A stretch of DNA of 64,000 bases from Dechloromonas sp. TW-R-39-2 (GTDB lineage Bacteria > Pseudomonadota > Gammaproteobacteria > Burkholderiales > Rhodocyclaceae): NCBI RefSeq assembly GCF_016864195.1, contig NZ_CP045202.1, forward strand, positions 3,256,501 to 3,320,500, in the 5' to 3' direction. Each line of letters opens with the position of its first letter. The first letter of the stretch is position 1. Positions 61,611 to 64,000 of this stretch are shown piece after piece. The notes under the pieces were generated by a model. It did not search any database, was not told the DNA's origin, and worked only from the letters and a program-made list of their open reading frames with translations. A program made the translations under genes and the position numbers.

Positions 61611-62624
61611 ATGGGACAGCGCACGCTGGCACGCTACCTCACCGAGGAACAACGCAACAAAGGCATCATCACCGGCGATCTGAAATTCCTGATCGAAATC
61701 GTTTCGCGTGCCTGCCAGGCCATTTCAATTGCCATCGGCAAAGGCGGCCTCGGCGGCGTACTCGGTGAAGCCGGCAGCGACAACGTTCAGGGCGAGGCCC
61801 AGAAAAAACTCGATGTGCTGTCCAACGATATCCTGCTCGACGCCAACGAGTGGGGCGGCCACCTCGCCGCCATGGCCTCCGAGGAAATGGATCTGCCGCA
61901 CCTTGTGCCGAACCGCTATCCGCAGGGCGAATACCTGCTGATGTTCGATCCGCTCGACGGCTCATCGAACATCGACGTCAATGTTTCTATCGGCACCATC
62001 TTCTCGGTCCTGAAATGCCCTGAAGGCGCTGATCTCAGCACCCCAGAAGCGGCTGAAAAAGCCTTCCTGCAGGCGGGTACGGAGCAGGTTGCCGCCGGTT
62101 ATGCCGTCTATGGCCCGACCACTTTGCTCGTTTTGACCGTGGGCGATGGCGTGGCCGTGTTCACGCTTGACCGCGAACAAGGCAGTTTCATCCTGACCCA
62201 GGAAAATGTGCAGATTCCGGCCGACACCAAGGAATTCGCCATCAACATGTCGAACCAGCGTTTCTGGGAAGCACCGGTCCAGCGTTACGTCGCCGAAATG
62301 CAGGCCGGCAAAACCGGACCGCTCGGCAAGGACTACAACATGCGTTGGGTCGCTTCGATGGTGGCTGATGTGCATCGCATCATGACGCGCGGCGGCATCT
62401 TCATGTACCCGATGGACAGCAAGATGCAGGACAAGGGCGGCAAACTGCGCCTGATGTACGAAGCCAATCCAATGGCCATGCTGGTCGAGCAGGCCGGCGG
62501 CGCCGCCACAACCGGTCGCCAGCGCATTCTCGACATCGTGCCGAATCAGTTGCACCAGCGCGTACCGGTCATTTTGGGCTCGAAAAACGAGGTCGACCGC
62601 GTCACTGGCTATCACGCCAATTAA
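61611..62624 (+). CDS. fbp: Fructose-1,6-bisphosphatase class I
   Basis: 337 residues from the ATG at 61611 after AGGGAG. Metal and substrate motifs: the EE pair in [31 protein letters not shown], and the C-terminal [16 protein letters not shown]. Key step of gluconeogenesis and, in autotrophs, of the Calvin cycle. tkt lies nearby but on a separate transcript. Confidence 0.97.
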   Translation: MGQRTLARYLTEEQRNKGIITGDLKFLIEIVSRACQAISIAIGKGGLGGVLGEAGSDNVQGEAQKKLDVLSNDILLDANEWGGHLAAMASEEMDLPHLVPNRYPQGEYLLMFDPLDGSSNIDVNVSIGTIFSVLKCPEGADLSTPEAAEKAFLQAGTEQVAAGYAVYGPTTLLVLTVGDGVAVFTLDREQGSFILTQENVQIPADTKEFAINMSNQRFWEAPVQRYVAEMQAGKTGPLGKDYNMRWVASMVADVHRIMTRGGIFMYPMDSKMQDKGGKLRLMYEANPMAMLVEQAGGAATTGRQRILDIVPNQLHQRVPVILGSKNEVDRVTGYHAN

Positions 62625-62640
62625 CTTCGTCCGGCAATAA

Positions 62641-62667
62641 AAAAAGGGGCCAACCGGCCCCTTTTTT
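62641..62667. terminator. Bidirectional terminator after fbp
   Basis: The stem AAAAAGGGGCC/GGCCCCTTTTT with a 4-base loop serves both fbp and the convergent lipoprotein gene. Confidence 0.92.
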
Positions 62668-62688
62668 ACTTTCTGGAAAACGCCGTGC

Positions 62689-63399
62689 TTAGCGATAGCC
62701 GCCTTCATTGGCGTTATGAATGATCCAGGTCAGGTAATGACCGCTGCCGAAACCAGCCTGGTTGGAAAAAATCAAACGGCCCTGGCCTTTGAAAACCATT
62801 TCCCAGCGCGTCTTGTCGCTACCGAAATAAAACGGAATGAACGCCTTGCCGGTGACGTAGGCCCCCTGATCGGTCGGCTGTCCGACAATATCGGTCGCCT
62901 GTTGCTGCGACATGCCGATTTTCAGTTTGGTGAAACGGCTGTTGGCAGCCGGCACGCCGCTGACTTCACCCTGCCAGTCGTTCAAACCTTTAACCATCGT
63001 GCCCTGACCGGCTTCAGCCTTGGTCGAGTCGGTCACCGGCTTGTTCTTGGACAAATCGTAATTACCCGACGCCGCTTGCGGCGGAGCCGCTTCGACAGGA
63101 GCCGCGGCTGGCGCTGCTGCACTCCCGGCCGGAACGCAATCAGCCGGCGCATCGGCCACCTTCGCCTTGGTCTTGCTGGTTTTGCTCTTGGCCTTGCTCT
63201 TGGAGCTGTCGGCCTTGCAGACCGGCTTGCTTTCAACCGGCTTGGCAGCTGGTTCCGGGGCTTTTTCGGCTGCTTTTGCAGAAGCCGCATCGGACTCCGG
63301 CTTGCTCTGATTCGAACCGCAGGCCGAAAGCGCGGCGACCAGCAGCGACGCAAGCAGCAGCGAAGATACGGACGGGGATTTTCCGGAGGAGTTTTTCAT
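62689..63399 (-). CDS. Putative lipoprotein with SmpA/BamE-like C-terminus
   Basis: 236 residues from MKNSSGKSPSV at 63399. A lipobox LSAC after a hydrophobic helix gives Cys at about residue 29. Then comes a long Ala/Pro/Lys linker with two further Cys. The C-terminal 100 residues contain LKIGMSQQQATDIVGQPTDQ, a phrase of the BamE/SmpA fold. It likely sits in the envelope, possibly the outer membrane. It could be an assembly or cell-wall factor. Confidence 0.7.
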   Translation of the reverse strand: MKNSSGKSPSVSSLLLASLLVAALSACGSNQSKPESDAASAKAAEKAPEPAAKPVESKPVCKADSSKSKAKSKTSKTKAKVADAPADCVPAGSAAAPAAAPVEAAPPQAASGNYDLSKNKPVTDSTKAEAGQGTMVKGLNDWQGEVSGVPAANSRFTKLKIGMSQQQATDIVGQPTDQGAYVTGKAFIPFYFGSDKTRWEMVFKGQGRLIFSNQAGFGSGHYLTWIIHNANEGGYR

Positions 63400-63577
63400 G
63401 GGCAGGCTCTCTGAAATGCAATGTTCGGGCAAATCAGCCCGTGGAGCACGCAGTATATCGGGATAAGGAGCCGACGGCATCAGGACGCCTGTGTGGCTTG
63501 CCGAGAACAAAACGCCTACCCAAAAAAAGGGTTTTCCCCGATAATTTAGCCTTTTCAGCAGGCTGGATTTCCGGATC

Positions 63578-64000
63578 ATGAGCGTCGTTAACGCCCCAAA
63601 GTTTTCTCCCCTGACCGGCGCAATCCGCGCCTTGGCCATGGATGCCGTCCAACAGGCCAACTCCGGGCACCCCGGTGCCCCGATGGGTATGGCGGAAATC
63701 GCCGAAGTGCTGTGGCGCCGTCACATGCGCCACAATCCGGCCAATCCGCAGTGGCCTGACCGCGACCGCTTTGTCCTTTCCAACGGCCACGGTTCGATGC
63801 TGATCTACGCATTGCTTCACCTGACCGGCTACGACCTGTCGGTCGACGACCTCAAGAACTTCCGCCAGTTGCACGCCCGCACCCCGGGCCACCCGGAATA
63901 CGGTTACACCGCTGGCGTTGAAACCACCACCGGCCCGCTCGGCCAGGGCATCACCAACGCCGTCGGCTTCGCGCTGGCCGAAAAGGTGCTGGCCGCCGAG
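63578..64000 (+). CDS. tkt: Transketolase (5' part, cut by the window end)
   Basis: 141 codons are present from the ATG at 63578. [38 protein letters not shown] and [20 protein letters not shown] are the N-terminal thiamine-diphosphate-binding motifs of transketolase, with its conserved His residues. Transfers two-carbon units in the pentose phosphate pathway. Confidence 0.97.
   Translation, partial: MSVVNAPKFSPLTGAIRALAMDAVQQANSGHPGAPMGMAEIAEVLWRRHMRHNPANPQWPDRDRFVLSNGHGSMLIYALLHLTGYDLSVDDLKNFRQLHARTPGHPEYGYTAGVETTTGPLGQGITNAVGFALAEKVLAAE

Overview
The window looks like a betaproteobacterial chromosome, most likely from the Rhodocyclaceae (Dechloromonas/Azonexus-like). The argA, yggX, rsmE, fbp, tkt and pst-pho proteins read as betaproteobacterial, a phasin gene is present, and cyclic-di-GMP/PAS signalling proteins are plentiful. 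This assignment is inference from remembered families; no search was run.

Left flank, 1-19849. It opens with a minus-strand sensory operon: a kinase-like PAS protein without a phosphoacceptor His, a single receiver, a periplasmic binding protein, and a membrane multi-PAS sensor that runs off the left edge and contains a LOV-like domain. Next come trmA, an initiator tRNA-Met gene and the complete phosphate regulon pstSCAB-phoU-phoB-phoR with a candidate Pho box. After these lie rpiA, a phasin, a patatin-like lipase, an EAL-CBS-GGDEF protein, two small genes and yggX.

Genomic island, about 19850-54711. It separates yggX from argA, which I believe are usually neighbours. It ends in a P4-type tyrosine integrase, and an 11-bp direct repeat marks both edges. 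Its base composition is visibly lower in G+C than the flanks. Contents in order: an unknown gene; a truncated AlpA-like gene overlapping a gene-II-type rep gene followed by a strong hairpin; unknown genes including an exported 527-aa protein; an XRE regulator with a palindromic operator; umuC and IS3 debris; a three-gene operon (Cas4-like/DEDD nuclease, WYL regulator, PD-(D/E)XK nuclease); a convergent cassette of a DnaA-like ATPase facing a Tat-signal FtsZ-like protein with a small acidic partner; a LexA-box umuDC operon headed by an unlisted 59-aa CxxC protein; DUF413 and IHF-beta-like genes; a DUF262 + HEPN-like pair; a CoiA-like nuclease and a membrane protein; a type III-like restriction-modification pair; a Nudix/zinc/HD/Cys-repeat operon divergent from a second WYL regulator; and a recombination operon (Rad52/RecT-like, Gp157, C39-like peptidase, HhH-like) ahead of the integrase.

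Right flank, 54712-64000. The rsmE-pap-argA operon (16S rRNA methylation, polyphosphate:AMP phosphotransferase, arginine synthesis) is followed by a redoxin, a PAS-GGDEF-EAL protein, fbp, a lipoprotein and the start of tkt. rpiA, fbp and tkt are pentose/gluconeogenic enzymes, and pst-pho plus pap connect phosphate uptake with polyphosphate use.

The best candidates for something undescribed are the Tat-FtsZ/DnaA-like cassette (30997-33513) and the WYL/nuclease operon (27007-30864). No CRISPR array and no rRNA were seen.
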